Positions 9,133 to 17,120 of a stretch of DNA of 64,000 nt are shown piece by piece (position 1 is the first letter of the stretch; each line of letters starts with the position of its first letter). A model generated the notes under the pieces. That model did no database searches and was not told where the DNA came from. It worked only from the letters and a program-made list of their open reading frames with translations. The translations under genes and the position numbers were made by a program. Source of the stretch: Saprospiraceae bacterium (GTDB lineage: Bacteria > Bacteroidota > Bacteroidia > Chitinophagales > Saprospiraceae); assembly GCA_013140975.1 (NCBI GenBank), contig JABFRV010000086.1:1-64000 (forward strand), written 5' to 3'.

Positions 9133-9170
9133 AAAAAGGTGTTGACCTCGAAAAGTCTAGATCAACACCT
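9133..9170 (-). terminator. Hairpin terminator between the FHA-protease and PP2C genes
   Basis: A 9-bp perfect stem (AGGTGTTGA at 9137-9145 with TCAACACCT at 9162-9170) encloses a 16-nt loop. On the minus strand the stem is followed by a run of five T. It lies 18 bp past the FHA-protease stop and 19 bp before the PP2C start, so it probably lowers rather than abolishes expression of the phosphatase-kinase part relative to the upstream genes. Confidence 0.75.
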
Positions 9171-9187
9171 AAAAAAATAGTAGAATG

Positions 9188-10837
9188 CTATTTGTTTTTC
9201 AACAATTCTATACCATACTTTATAGGTACCGCATAGCTGATTTTTGTACCTTGATCATCAGATTTACCGGCATAGAAAATCCCTATGACCTGACCCAGTT
9301 CATTGAATAATGGGCCACCGCTATTGCCACCACCTGTAGCATTAACGGTTAACTGAATTTGATCAATTCCTCCAAGTTTTTCACCATGCCCTTTAGAATT
9401 TTCAGGATTATTAGCACCAATAGATCCAGGTGTGACTGTAGCATTTGGAACTGTTGAAATATTATAATTTGCAACAAAAGCAGTTTTGCCTTTCGTTGCA
9501 ACATAGTTATCACCTGCAACACCAGGAAATCCCATAACTGTAATAGATTCTCCAGCTAACGGTGTGATATTTTCAGATGCAAGTGTCACTGGCAAAATTT
9601 CACTTGCCATATCAATTTTAATAATTGCAACATCACTCTTATTGCTTACAGAAACCAATTTCGCTTCTCTTCTTATAGATGAGTTGTTAAAGACAGATCT
9701 TAAATAGACATTTTTACCAACCACAGCATTACCGCCAAAAGTTGCTTGTGAAGGAACCCAAGGATATACTTCTTGATACTGAACATCATTTCGTATTGTC
9801 TTATGGTTTTGATCAATTAAAATTCCCGGAAAGTGAAATTGACTAAAATTATAAGTAACCGACCATCCTGCAGCAACATGCGCATTTGTCATAATTAATC
9901 CACTTGGACTGACTACAAATCCTGAACCTGATCCTTGCCCAAAAATTTCAAGTCCCAAAATATTTGGTGATCTCTTAGTAAGATATGGAACAATTTTTCC
10001 ATTCTCTTCGATGTAAACGGCTCTTGGAACTTGTCTGCCTGTCTCCGGATCATTTACATAAATGAATTCATGTATAAGTGCAGAATTGCTAAAATCAAAC
10101 AGCTGCCATGCCATTTCAATTTGAACAACTTTCTCTTTATTCGTCTCTGCAATCTGTGCAGGTGTAAGTTTTAGTTTGTCCAGTTCTTCTTTTGCTTTTA
10201 GAATAGAGTCTTGTCTTGCTTTCTCTGCTTGTAAGGTAGCCATTTGCAGATCATTTTTCTGCATATTTTTATAGAGGAAAAATCCGGCTGCAGCAAGAAG
10301 TATTCCTACCAAACCAATGGTTAGAATATTTGAATTCTGATTCTTTTTTCGTTCACCTTCTATGACTCTTTCAAATGTTTGTTTGCCAATTCCGGAACTT
10401 CCTGATGAAGAAGCAGTTGCTGATTTCATCTCCACCGTGCTTTTTATGCTATCCATAACTTTGGTGGCTTGCATAAATTCTGCAGGTCTTGGATCAAGAT
10501 CAAAAACAAAAACAGGACCATTGGTACCAAGTTGAATTTCATCACCTGGGTTAAGCTGGGATTGACCTTTTATCCTGACACCATTTACAAGGATACCATT
10601 CGTACTATTGTTATCGTAAATTATGAAGGAATTCGGAGTCTTCCCTTCTTTCTTAATACTACCATGCTCACGGCTAACTGCCACATCTTTATCCTGATCA
10701 AAAATTATTTGACAATGTGACGCTCTTCCAAAGCTAAGGTTAATGTTTTTTTCAAAATCGAATTGTTCAATCTGATTCGCTTTGAATCCTTCCTTATGGA
10801 TAATTAGAAAATTTTTTACTTTATTCATTGGTTGCAT
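9188..10837 (-). CDS. FHA domain-transmembrane-trypsin-like (HtrA-type) protease fusion
   Basis: Residue numbers count from an alternative start at 10876. A cytoplasmic FHA domain (about 22-125) keeps G50-R51, SREH (68-71) and NNSTNG (89-94), which bind phosphothreonine peptides. A membrane helix (about 184-202) and a coiled segment (about 205-235) follow. Then comes an S1-type protease (about 300-560) with H333 (TNAHV), D415 (KSDVAII) and S519 (GGGNSGGPL). No PDZ domain follows. I prefer the ATG at 10837 (or 10828) because 10876 would overlap the upstream gene by 32 bp. The kinase and phosphatase downstream could set FHA ligand phosphorylation. Confidence 0.93.
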   Translation of the reverse strand: MQPMNKVKNFLIIHKEGFKANQIEQFDFEKNINLSFGRASHCQIIFDQDKDVAVSREHGSIKKEGKTPNSFIIYDNNSTNGILVNGVRIKGQSQLNPGDEIQLGTNGPVFVFDLDPRPAEFMQATKVMDSIKSTVEMKSATASSSGSSGIGKQTFERVIEGERKKNQNSNILTIGLVGILLAAAGFFLYKNMQKNDLQMATLQAEKARQDSILKAKEELDKLKLTPAQIAETNKEKVVQIEMAWQLFDFSNSALIHEFIYVNDPETGRQVPRAVYIEENGKIVPYLTKRSPNILGLEIFGQGSGSGFVVSPSGLIMTNAHVAAGWSVTYNFSQFHFPGILIDQNHKTIRNDVQYQEVYPWVPSQATFGGNAVVGKNVYLRSVFNNSSIRREAKLVSVSNKSDVAIIKIDMASEILPVTLASENITPLAGESITVMGFPGVAGDNYVATKGKTAFVANYNISTVPNATVTPGSIGANNPENSKGHGEKLGGIDQIQLTVNATGGGNSGGPLFNELGQVIGIFYAGKSDDQGTKISYAVPIKYGIELLKNK

Positions 10838-10844
10838 TTTTTGT

Positions 10845-12056
10845 TTAATAAATTTTATACATTCTTCTGGCTTCATTAATGTATTCGGAAGCTGAAAAAT
10901 TTGATTCGAAAGAATTTTTTAAGTCTTGAATAGATTTATTTAAGTTTACTGTTTTTATACCCAATTGTGGATCATTATTATATTTTTTCAGGACCTCTTC
11001 ATATTTTTCCAGGTTTTCACTAATCCTGTGTAGTAAAGTTCCAAAACTAATTTTCAAATCTTGCACTTCATCCAATTGGTATCCTATTTGATTTTTCCAC
11101 TCGTGCGATCCTGTTTCTTTAATGTTCTTAAGGTATTGTGAAGTTGTAGTCTTTACAGATTCATAATAATTCATAACTTTTGTTGGGTCATTGGACTTGT
11201 AAAATCGGGATAGGTAATCATTTTTATCCAATTTTAATGTTTGTAAAACATAATCAACATTTTGAGTGAAAATAGTTTTTTGCAATTGCATTTCTTCACT
11301 AATGGATTTCCATTCGGCCTCAACGCCTTGAAGATCATATCTGATCTGTGCTGCTTTAGTTGTAATCAGGAACATTTCTTCACTCTTCTTTTTTAGTTCT
11401 GCTTTACCTGATCCAAGACTTCCGATAAACATTCCAATTGCAGAAAGGACAGGTTGAACCATGGGACCTGCTAAACTTAATTTACCGCTGGCAGCTCCTG
11501 CGGAGTTTAAAATCGTTTGAACAATTCCCAAAATACTTTCTTTGTTCTTATTGCTTGACACATATTGGCTAAAATACTGAAACCATTCCTTATAACCTGG
11601 ATAATCCATCAGATTAGATAATTCGCCAATTTGTGTAAAAGCGATTCTTGTTTGATCAAACAGTTGCAAAGGTTTTAACTGTTTGTCCATTGCAAATAAA
11701 TTAATGACTGCTGTCTGAACATTGGCTTCGAATGTGCTCCATTCAATTTCTTCCAAAAGTTTGTGCCGCAATTCCAAAAGCTCTACTCTTTCGGACATTT
11801 CTGATAGGTTAGAATTATTGGTTGATGAGGATGCGTTATTCTTAGAAACGGATGTTTTATTTTTATTTAAACGAGATTCAACAGTTTTAAGTTTTGTTGT
11901 ATTTTGAGTAGCGGTAGATTTAGACTGTTGATCTATATTTTGAAGAATCGTTTTCTTGATGTTTGAAAATTGTTGCGCTTCACTATTATTCTGCTGACAG
12001 AATGCTACAGAGTCAACGAGAATCAAAAAAATAATAATTTTTAAGAACTTAAACAT
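10845..12056 (-). CDS. Secreted coiled-coil protein of unknown function
   Basis: About 403 residues with a clear signal peptide (MFKFLKIIIFLILVDSVAFC) followed by a Ser/Asn/Thr/Lys-rich region (about 30-80). The remainder is helical and includes a Gly/Ala-rich hydrophobic stretch near 200-220 (SLAGPMVQPVLSAIGMFIGS). That stretch could insert into a membrane or form a helical hairpin. I do not recognise the family. It ends 7 bp before the preferred FHA-protease start, so it is a candidate substrate or partner. An alternative ATG lies at 12065. Confidence 0.75.
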   Translation of the reverse strand: MFKFLKIIIFLILVDSVAFCQQNNSEAQQFSNIKKTILQNIDQQSKSTATQNTTKLKTVESRLNKNKTSVSKNNASSSTNNSNLSEMSERVELLELRHKLLEEIEWSTFEANVQTAVINLFAMDKQLKPLQLFDQTRIAFTQIGELSNLMDYPGYKEWFQYFSQYVSSNKNKESILGIVQTILNSAGAASGKLSLAGPMVQPVLSAIGMFIGSLGSGKAELKKKSEEMFLITTKAAQIRYDLQGVEAEWKSISEEMQLQKTIFTQNVDYVLQTLKLDKNDYLSRFYKSNDPTKVMNYYESVKTTTSQYLKNIKETGSHEWKNQIGYQLDEVQDLKISFGTLLHRISENLEKYEEVLKKYNNDPQLGIKTVNLNKSIQDLKNSFESNFSASEYINEARRMYKIY

Positions 12057-12155
12057 ATCAAACATTTTAAAAAGAATAACGCTACAAATTTCGCTTTGTC
12101 ACTGTCTATTTTCTAATACAGACATCTATATTTTAACTATAGGTTTTCCTGTATA

Positions 12156-13439
12156 TTATCCTTTAATTGCCCAAAAATCTCCATTTTTAACTAGATTTCT
12201 TTTCTCCGGAGGTTCATTTCTTTCAAAAAGAGCCCTGATGTCGTCTATCACATTGGTCGATGAAACAAAGTAATTATGATTAAATAAATCGCCTTTGATA
12301 ACATTACTTGCATCTACAGTGTAAAAGCCGGCTATAGATTTATTCACTTTGCCAAGTCTTATATATCCATTCAGAATTTCTGAAGCATTGAGTGCCCTGT
12401 CATCTTTAGCAGTATAAATCGTATATCGTGTTGCTAAATTTTTGATTTTTGGGGCTATGTCTCTCTCAAAAATGGCTGCGTCAATATCCGGGGCAGCCAA
12501 TATGACTTGATTAAATTTAATTTTACTATTTTCTTCTGCAATGGATTTTAATGCTAGTGTTAGAACGCGGTTGCCCATGCTGTGTGCAACCATATGAATC
12601 TTTGTGGGTTTCAAATTCTTAATAATAGTCTGTACGTAATTTTTAAATGCATAATAAGAATACTCAGCATTTGTCCCATCTTTTATATAGTCTGTTGCGC
12701 TCCCATTGGATGACCAGCTGTAATATAATGCTAATCCTTTAAATCCTAAATCATAGTATAGCTGTGCTGTTCTTTTCGCTCCTTCAGAGAACGTAGAATT
12801 AAAACCATGAATAAAAATAAAGATATCTTTATTGCTAGAGTTTTTAAGTGTAGAAGACAACGAAAGCATATAATTGTCTTCCTGGAAAGTTTCAATGCTT
12901 CTTATAAGTACAAATTTATCAGGTTCATATTTGGATTTTACCCTCAACATATTTGGCAATTCCAGATTGCCTCTTCTATGTGATTTTGGAATACTGACAT
13001 GCATGAGCCCATAATCAAGTACATCTTTGGTTGAGCGGCTATTTCCATAATAACTTTCTAAAGTATTTTCTTTTTTGGATCGGTCCGTCGCATAATAAAC
13101 AGGTACAAGATAAAAATCGTTATATTGGTTAGTATCAATTTCCGGTAGCGGAAATTTAGGAGGCGCTTCTTTTTTCTTTACACCTGTTCCTTTTTTTTTG
13201 GGATAAGCATAAGGATCATGAGAATTGATTCGCGTATTGTTTTTAGAATACTGAGGAATGATAAGATCTGAAATAAAAAACTCTTTGCGAGCATTTGAGT
13301 CAATATACGGCTTTTTAAACTTGTGAGTGTCTTGTGGGCTTACGTTGTTGATTTTCTTTACCAGTAATTTTCCATCGTAGGTATTAAATAGTACGAAACA
13401 AAAAATCGGGAAAAGAAGAAAAATTTTAAATATACTCAT
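12156..13439 (-). CDS. Exported alpha/beta hydrolase of the DUF900 type
   Basis: 427 residues with an N-terminal signal or anchor (about 1-20). A Lys/Pro-rich stretch precedes a hydrolase domain (about 108-400). Key motifs are PVYYATDRS, the oxyanion-type IFIHGFNSTF (about 207-216) and the nucleophile elbow AHSMGN with S287. The acid and histidine should lie in the following region (PDIDAAIFERD and later). This matches the esterase/lipase-like DUF900 family, whose natural substrates are unknown. Its start overlaps the upstream stop by 4 bp (ATGA), and it is followed by an unexplained 90-100 bp gap. Confidence 0.88.
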   Translation of the reverse strand: MSIFKIFLLFPIFCFVLFNTYDGKLLVKKINNVSPQDTHKFKKPYIDSNARKEFFISDLIIPQYSKNNTRINSHDPYAYPKKKGTGVKKKEAPPKFPLPEIDTNQYNDFYLVPVYYATDRSKKENTLESYYGNSRSTKDVLDYGLMHVSIPKSHRRGNLELPNMLRVKSKYEPDKFVLIRSIETFQEDNYMLSLSSTLKNSSNKDIFIFIHGFNSTFSEGAKRTAQLYYDLGFKGLALYYSWSSNGSATDYIKDGTNAEYSYYAFKNYVQTIIKNLKPTKIHMVAHSMGNRVLTLALKSIAEENSKIKFNQVILAAPDIDAAIFERDIAPKIKNLATRYTIYTAKDDRALNASEILNGYIRLGKVNKSIAGFYTVDASNVIKGDLFNHNYFVSSTNVIDDIRALFERNEPPEKRNLVKNGDFWAIKG

Positions 13440-14170
13440 TTGTCTTTCGGCTTTGGGTAAGATAAATATATTTCCGTAAGATTGTTTAGCTGAAGTAATT
13501 CAAAGTCAGATATGATCTGATTATGCTCAGAAATAGTTTTATTAATATTTGGACTATCTTGCTCGGATCTGGAAAATAAATTCATAAATTCACAATCACG
13601 ATTGATAAAGAGATTGTAATAAATATTGTTCTTTATTTCTTTTTTTGTAAATAAAGCGATACTTCGCAAAGAGCACACCTTATATTTTTTGGATACTGGA
13701 ATAACCGTTGTTCTTGTATCTGAATCACCGGCCTCAAGCCAATGTTGAGAAATTAAGTTGCCGCAGGCTAAGGTTTTTGCTATAGAAACAACATGTTCTG
13801 AGTGGAGGTCTAATTTTTCATCACGAATGCTGGCCCATTGATTTTCTTTGATAGGATAATCAAATGATATAGAGGTGTCCAGATCTGTTCCGCTCTCATA
13901 CTTTAATCCTTGCAGATCATATGTAAACTTTGCGATGTTTACCCTTCTTTGAGAGTTATTGCTGAGGTGAAGCTTTATTTCCAGAAAATAATTATCAGCT
14001 TCTTCTCCAGTTATTTTTAGCTCATGTTTCACTTGAAGATAAGGAGGTAAGCTTTGGGGAATCAGATATCCTTCATAAATAAATTTCCAAAAAGCGATTA
14101 AAGCACCAAAAATTATAGCACCGGAATCCACAAAAGGTTTTATTCGCGAATATCTTTCTGCAATACTCAC
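13436..14170 (-). CDS. Single-pass membrane protein of unknown function
   Basis: 244 residues. One hydrophobic segment near the N terminus (about 15-35, SGAIIFGALIAFWKFIYEG) is followed by a mixed alpha/beta region with a beta-sandwich-like pattern (YFLEIKLHLSNNSQRRVNIAKF). There is no recognisable catalytic motif. It overlaps both neighbours by 4 bp (ATGA at each end), so it is translated together with the small basic protein and the hydrolase. Confidence 0.75.
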   Translation of the reverse strand: MSIAERYSRIKPFVDSGAIIFGALIAFWKFIYEGYLIPQSLPPYLQVKHELKITGEEADNYFLEIKLHLSNNSQRRVNIAKFTYDLQGLKYESGTDLDTSISFDYPIKENQWASIRDEKLDLHSEHVVSIAKTLACGNLISQHWLEAGDSDTRTTVIPVSKKYKVCSLRSIALFTKKEIKNNIYYNLFINRDCEFMNLFSRSEQDSPNINKTISEHNQIISDFELLQLNNLTEIYLSYPKPKDK

Positions 14171-14427
14171 TTCTTTTTGTTTTTTGTTTTAGCTTTCTTT
14201 GCTGAAGGTTTTGTACTTTTTTTTGTAGTATCTGAAAGAATCAAATTCGGTGATTCAGTTGTCTTGCTGTATGCTTTAGGATCTTTGTTATTAGATACTT
14301 TTGGTTTAGGTTTTTCTGAAGCAGTTTTTTTTGGCTTTTCCTGTTGGCTTATATGATACACAGGGTTGCATTCTCCTTTATAAACAATGAAAGATAGAAT
14401 GCCAATAACAATTAATTGACGACACAT
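14167..14427 (-). CDS. Small secreted lysine-rich protein
   Basis: 86 residues: a signal peptide (about 1-20, ending GECN) followed by a low-complexity tail rich in Lys, Pro, Ser and Thr that ends in a run of lysines. It opens the minus-strand cluster and its stop overlaps the next start. The Ser/Thr-rich basic tail could interact with membranes or nucleic acid, or simply be disordered. Family unknown; short length lowers confidence, but position and coupling support a real gene. Confidence 0.65.
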   Translation of the reverse strand: MCRQLIVIGILSFIVYKGECNPVYHISQQEKPKKTASEKPKPKVSNNKDPKAYSKTTESPNLILSDTTKKSTKPSAKKAKTKNKKK

Positions 14428-14443
14428 TACTACTATTTTGGTA

Positions 14444-14476
14444 CAAAAATATTATATAATCTTACTCAATGCTCAA
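14444..14476 (-). promoter_or_regulatory. Probable promoter of the kinase/FHA-protease cluster
   Basis: On the minus strand, TATTTTTG (14444-14451) fits the Bacteroidota -7 box TAnnTTTG exactly. TTG (14474-14476) lies 22 bp further upstream as a possible -33 element. Transcription would begin about 10 nt before the start codon at 14427. Confidence 0.5.
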
Positions 14477-14881
14477 TTTTTGCCTGTAATTCCTCTATAG
14501 GTTTACCTGTAATTTTTCCTAAGGGATTGTCGACCCTCTTGAAATACGGGGCGTATTTAAGCAAATAATCAAACGTACAGACTGATTTTTAATAGATTAG
14601 AAGATATAGCCCTGACTACTTGAAAGGAAATATTCTTCCAATTTCTATGTTTAGTGTATCCATTATTATGCTTGACTCAACGATTTGATTATTTTTCTGA
14701 GATTAAATTGACTCTCTATTGAACACATTATCAATTTTATTAATATGATAGTGTATATTTTGATTTATTAACTTATGTTCATTGTTTAAAATGGAGTTAC
14801 ACTTCATGTCTTTATAAGCGCATTGACATTACTTATAAATACCTTTCATGAAATTAATAATAGATACAATTTTTAAAATAT

Positions 14882-14915
14882 AAAAACCTGCCAAAATTTC
14901 TCCTGGCAGGTTTTT
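14882..14915 (-). terminator. Strong intrinsic terminator (bidirectional shape)
   Basis: A perfect 12-bp stem (AAAAACCTGCCA with TGGCAGGTTTTT) encloses a 10-nt loop. It lies 18 bp past the stop of the duplicated-domain lipoprotein gene on the minus strand. A and T runs at both ends would allow termination in either direction. Confidence 0.88.
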
Positions 14916-14933
14916 AATCTTTTGAGATTGCTA

Positions 14934-15605
14934 TTAGTTGCAGCGATCTTTCAAGGCAATTAGTTCTTCTTTAGAGTTAACTGTTACAGTTGTTCCATCT
15001 TCTTTTAAAGTTACAGTTAAAGGAAACTTTAAATGAGGTCTTGAAGTAGGTTTGCCGGGATTGGCTTCTCTCCATGCTTTGATAGCAGCTCTGAAATCTT
15101 CTTTTTTAGCAATTGTTACTTCAGAATTATCAGGAAGTATCAATGTTACCGGATACACCAATTCAAAACAAGCTAAACCTCTTCCAATATGTCCTCCCGG
15201 ACCTCTTCCAGGTCTGCCTGGGCACTCTTTTCTGAGAGAAATTAGTTCTTCTTTGCTAGTGACAGTTACTGTTGTACCATCTTTTTTCAATACATCAATA
15301 GGGAATACAAATTCTGGTCTTCCATCAGCTTTTGTGTGTGCTTTTCTCCATTCGCGTAAAGCCGATCCCAATTCTTCATAGGATGCATACGTTCCTGATG
15401 TTCCATCTGGGAAAGAAATTGTAACTGGAAATACCAATTCAAAACATCCAAGTTTTCCTAATCCACAATCTCCCTGTAGTTGATATACGGAATTGTTAAC
15501 AAAGTTTTCTACTTCAGTTGAACTTGAATCATCTTTCTGACAAGATGTAAATCCAATTAATACTATGGCGTAAAGTGCCATTCCCTTTAAAATCCAATTT
15601 TTCAT
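14934..15605 (-). CDS. Lipoprotein with two tandem copies of one domain
   Basis: 223 residues. A lipoprotein signal peptide (lipobox GFTSC, Cys about 22) is followed by two homologous segments of about 75 residues: CFELVFPVTISFPDG...SKEELISLRKEC and CFELVYPVTLILPD...SKEELIALKDRC. Each pairs a beta-rich half with a short helix, and each is bounded by cysteines. A glycine/proline/arginine linker (about 128-142) separates them. I know of similar repeated modules in Bacteroidota lipoproteins but no established function. It is monocistronic, with its own terminator. Confidence 0.8.
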   Translation of the reverse strand: MKNWILKGMALYAIVLIGFTSCQKDDSSSTEVENFVNNSVYQLQGDCGLGKLGCFELVFPVTISFPDGTSGTYASYEELGSALREWRKAHTKADGRPEFVFPIDVLKKDGTTVTVTSKEELISLRKECPGRPGRGPGGHIGRGLACFELVYPVTLILPDNSEVTIAKKEDFRAAIKAWREANPGKPTSRPHLKFPLTVTLKEDGTTVTVNSKEELIALKDRCN

Positions 15606-15796
15606 ATTACAAATTTTTTATTGTTTTTAAATATACTAATTAAAGCCAACAAGAATTAATTTGTACTTGAATTTATTAAAATAATTTGATTAAATTTCTT
15701 TTCTTAAGATAGTTTTAACGAATTCTATTTTTTAAGAATAATATTTAAATACAATTGAGTACAGAATATGTCCTTTTTGCCTTTATTACTATTGAT

Positions 15797-16243
15797 ATGA
15801 GGAAGTTTTTAAGTTTTTTCTTGGTAGTTTCATTGTTTTCCTGCAATAATGATGAAACATATACCGTTGATCCTGCTTTCACAGAATTCATTGTAACATT
15901 TAACAAAGAGGCACAATTACGATCTTTAGATTACTCAGAGCAATTACAGGAACTAAATATTAAGTTTTCACTATTAAACGATAATGCAGTTGGTCAATGT
16001 CAAAAGTCTAAAGATTCACACACCATATTAATTGATCAGACGTATTGGAATTCTTTATCCATATTGGATAAAGAACTTATTCTGTTTCATGAACTGGGAC
16101 ATTGCATTCTTAATCGTGAGCATATTGATTCTAGTAATAACCGAATTTGTAATTCAATTATGCGAAGCAGCAATACAGTTTGTAGAATGAATTATAATTC
16201 AACCAGCAGAAAAAATTATTTGGATGAGTTATTTAGCTATTGA
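15797..16243 (+). CDS. Putative zinc-metallopeptidase lipoprotein
   Basis: About 148 residues from the ATG at 15797, which gives a clean lipoprotein signal (LVVSLFSC); the TTG at 15755 would bury it. The motif HELGHCILNREH fits a zinc site HExxH with a third histidine six residues further on, close to but not the same as the metzincin pattern (HExxHxxGxxH). Two later cysteines and SIMR could form a structural loop. Function is inferred only from the motif; no substrate is indicated. It is divergent from the duplicated-domain lipoprotein. Confidence 0.75.
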   Translation: MRKFLSFFLVVSLFSCNNDETYTVDPAFTEFIVTFNKEAQLRSLDYSEQLQELNIKFSLLNDNAVGQCQKSKDSHTILIDQTYWNSLSILDKELILFHELGHCILNREHIDSSNNRICNSIMRSSNTVCRMNYNSTSRKNYLDELFSY

Positions 16244-16363
16244 AATAATGAATCTTTAACATCGTTTAAGAAAAGTACCCATTTCATCTATAATTACAGT
16301 AAACAAGTAAAGAGAGCTAATAATCATTAAGTTATTTATAGTTAATTTCAATTTTCAATTTTT

Positions 16364-16419
16364 CAGAGCATCAGAGCATCAGAGCATCAGAGCATCAGAG
16401 CTCCAGAGCTTTAGAGCTT
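16364..16419. repeat. Octanucleotide tandem repeat (CAGAGCAT)
   Basis: Four exact copies of CAGAGCAT (16364-16395) are followed by three degenerate copies (CAGAGCTC, CAGAGCTT, TAGAGCTT). The last degenerate copies run into the stop and final codons of the minus-strand gene ending at 16411. The array lies in the intergenic gap between convergent genes. Confidence 0.9.
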
Positions 16420-16773
16420 TGACTTGATTTCTCCTACAATGAATTCACTTCCATCATATTTTAGCTTGAACCCAAATGGTTTGCCTCTTAGATTAACAAA
16501 GTTAGTTGAAGCCTCCCCAACCTGGCCATTTAAAGTTTTTATTTCGAAGGAGAGTTTGCTAAGATTTCCTCCATCAAATTTAGAATCAAGGTAATTTATT
16601 TCAACACCATAATTTTGTAAGGAAGATTTTATGGAGTTTAAGTCCTCCTGTTTCATCTTTCTTGTAAAATGTACTTCGGCACCTTGATTATTTATATTTA
16701 TCAATGGCTCTGGAAATCCTAATGCGCAACTTATGCAAAGGATGTAAATGGAAATTTGAATATTCTTAATCAT
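16411..16773 (-). CDS. Small secreted protein with a BlaR1/M56-tail-like domain
   Basis: About 120 residues from the ATG at 16773, which gives a signal peptide (MIKNIQISIYILCISCALG); the upstream start at 16809 would spoil it. The mature part, with QEDLNSIKSSLQNYGVEINY then KLSFEIKTLNGQVG, resembles the short extracytoplasmic domain found at the end of Bacteroidota M56/BlaR1-like membrane peptidases, here as a stand-alone protein. The role is unknown. The 3' end overlaps the octanucleotide repeat, so repeat slippage could change the last codons. Confidence 0.65.
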   Translation of the reverse strand: MIKNIQISIYILCISCALGFPEPLININNQGAEVHFTRKMKQEDLNSIKSSLQNYGVEINYLDSKFDGGNLSKLSFEIKTLNGQVGEASTNFVNLRGKPFGFKLKYDGSEFIVGEIKSKL

Positions 16774-17120
16774 AATTTTTTGTTTTGAATGAAACAAAGT
16801 GTAGTGCATTCTTTTTCAAAGTATGTATTTCAAATTGTTTAATTGTTGCTTCTGAGTTAATCGCAATTTGCCTATATTAAGGTATGAATTAGATTTCAGC
16901 CAGATTGGAAACATTCTTTTGATACGTTATTCTTAAAATAATCTCAGCTTTAAAGTATCGTTGAGTATGCAGACTTTTTGTTAAAGGCATAGGAGAATTG
17001 TTTTTAATAAACTTATGAATTAAACGAATAAAATACTCTTACAAATATAGCAAAATTGAATTAAAAGTCAAATATTTCAACTTTTAGTCAACTTTGATTC
17101 TCTTTTTGTATTTTCTTGAT
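16774..17120. other. Divergent intergenic region upstream of cinA
   Basis: About 350 bp with no credible gene. A near-consensus -7 box (CAACTTTG, 17089-17096, one mismatch) could drive cinA; I see no matching -33 element. No other structure was seen. Confidence 0.45.

Larger units (their letters stand above)
14428..14933. other. Intergenic region with promoter and terminator
   Basis: About 500 bp without a credible reading frame. It holds the probable cluster promoter near 14444-14476 and the strong hairpin at 14882-14915. The middle is AT-rich and I see no RNA gene in it. Confidence 0.6.

Noticed and set aside
5822-14427. Kinase cluster as part of a type VI secretion system
   Set aside because: No tube, sheath, baseplate or ClpV-like genes occur in the window.
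15052-15381. Open frame opposite the duplicated-domain lipoprotein
   Set aside because: It is a shadow of a clear lipoprotein gene with an internal duplication.
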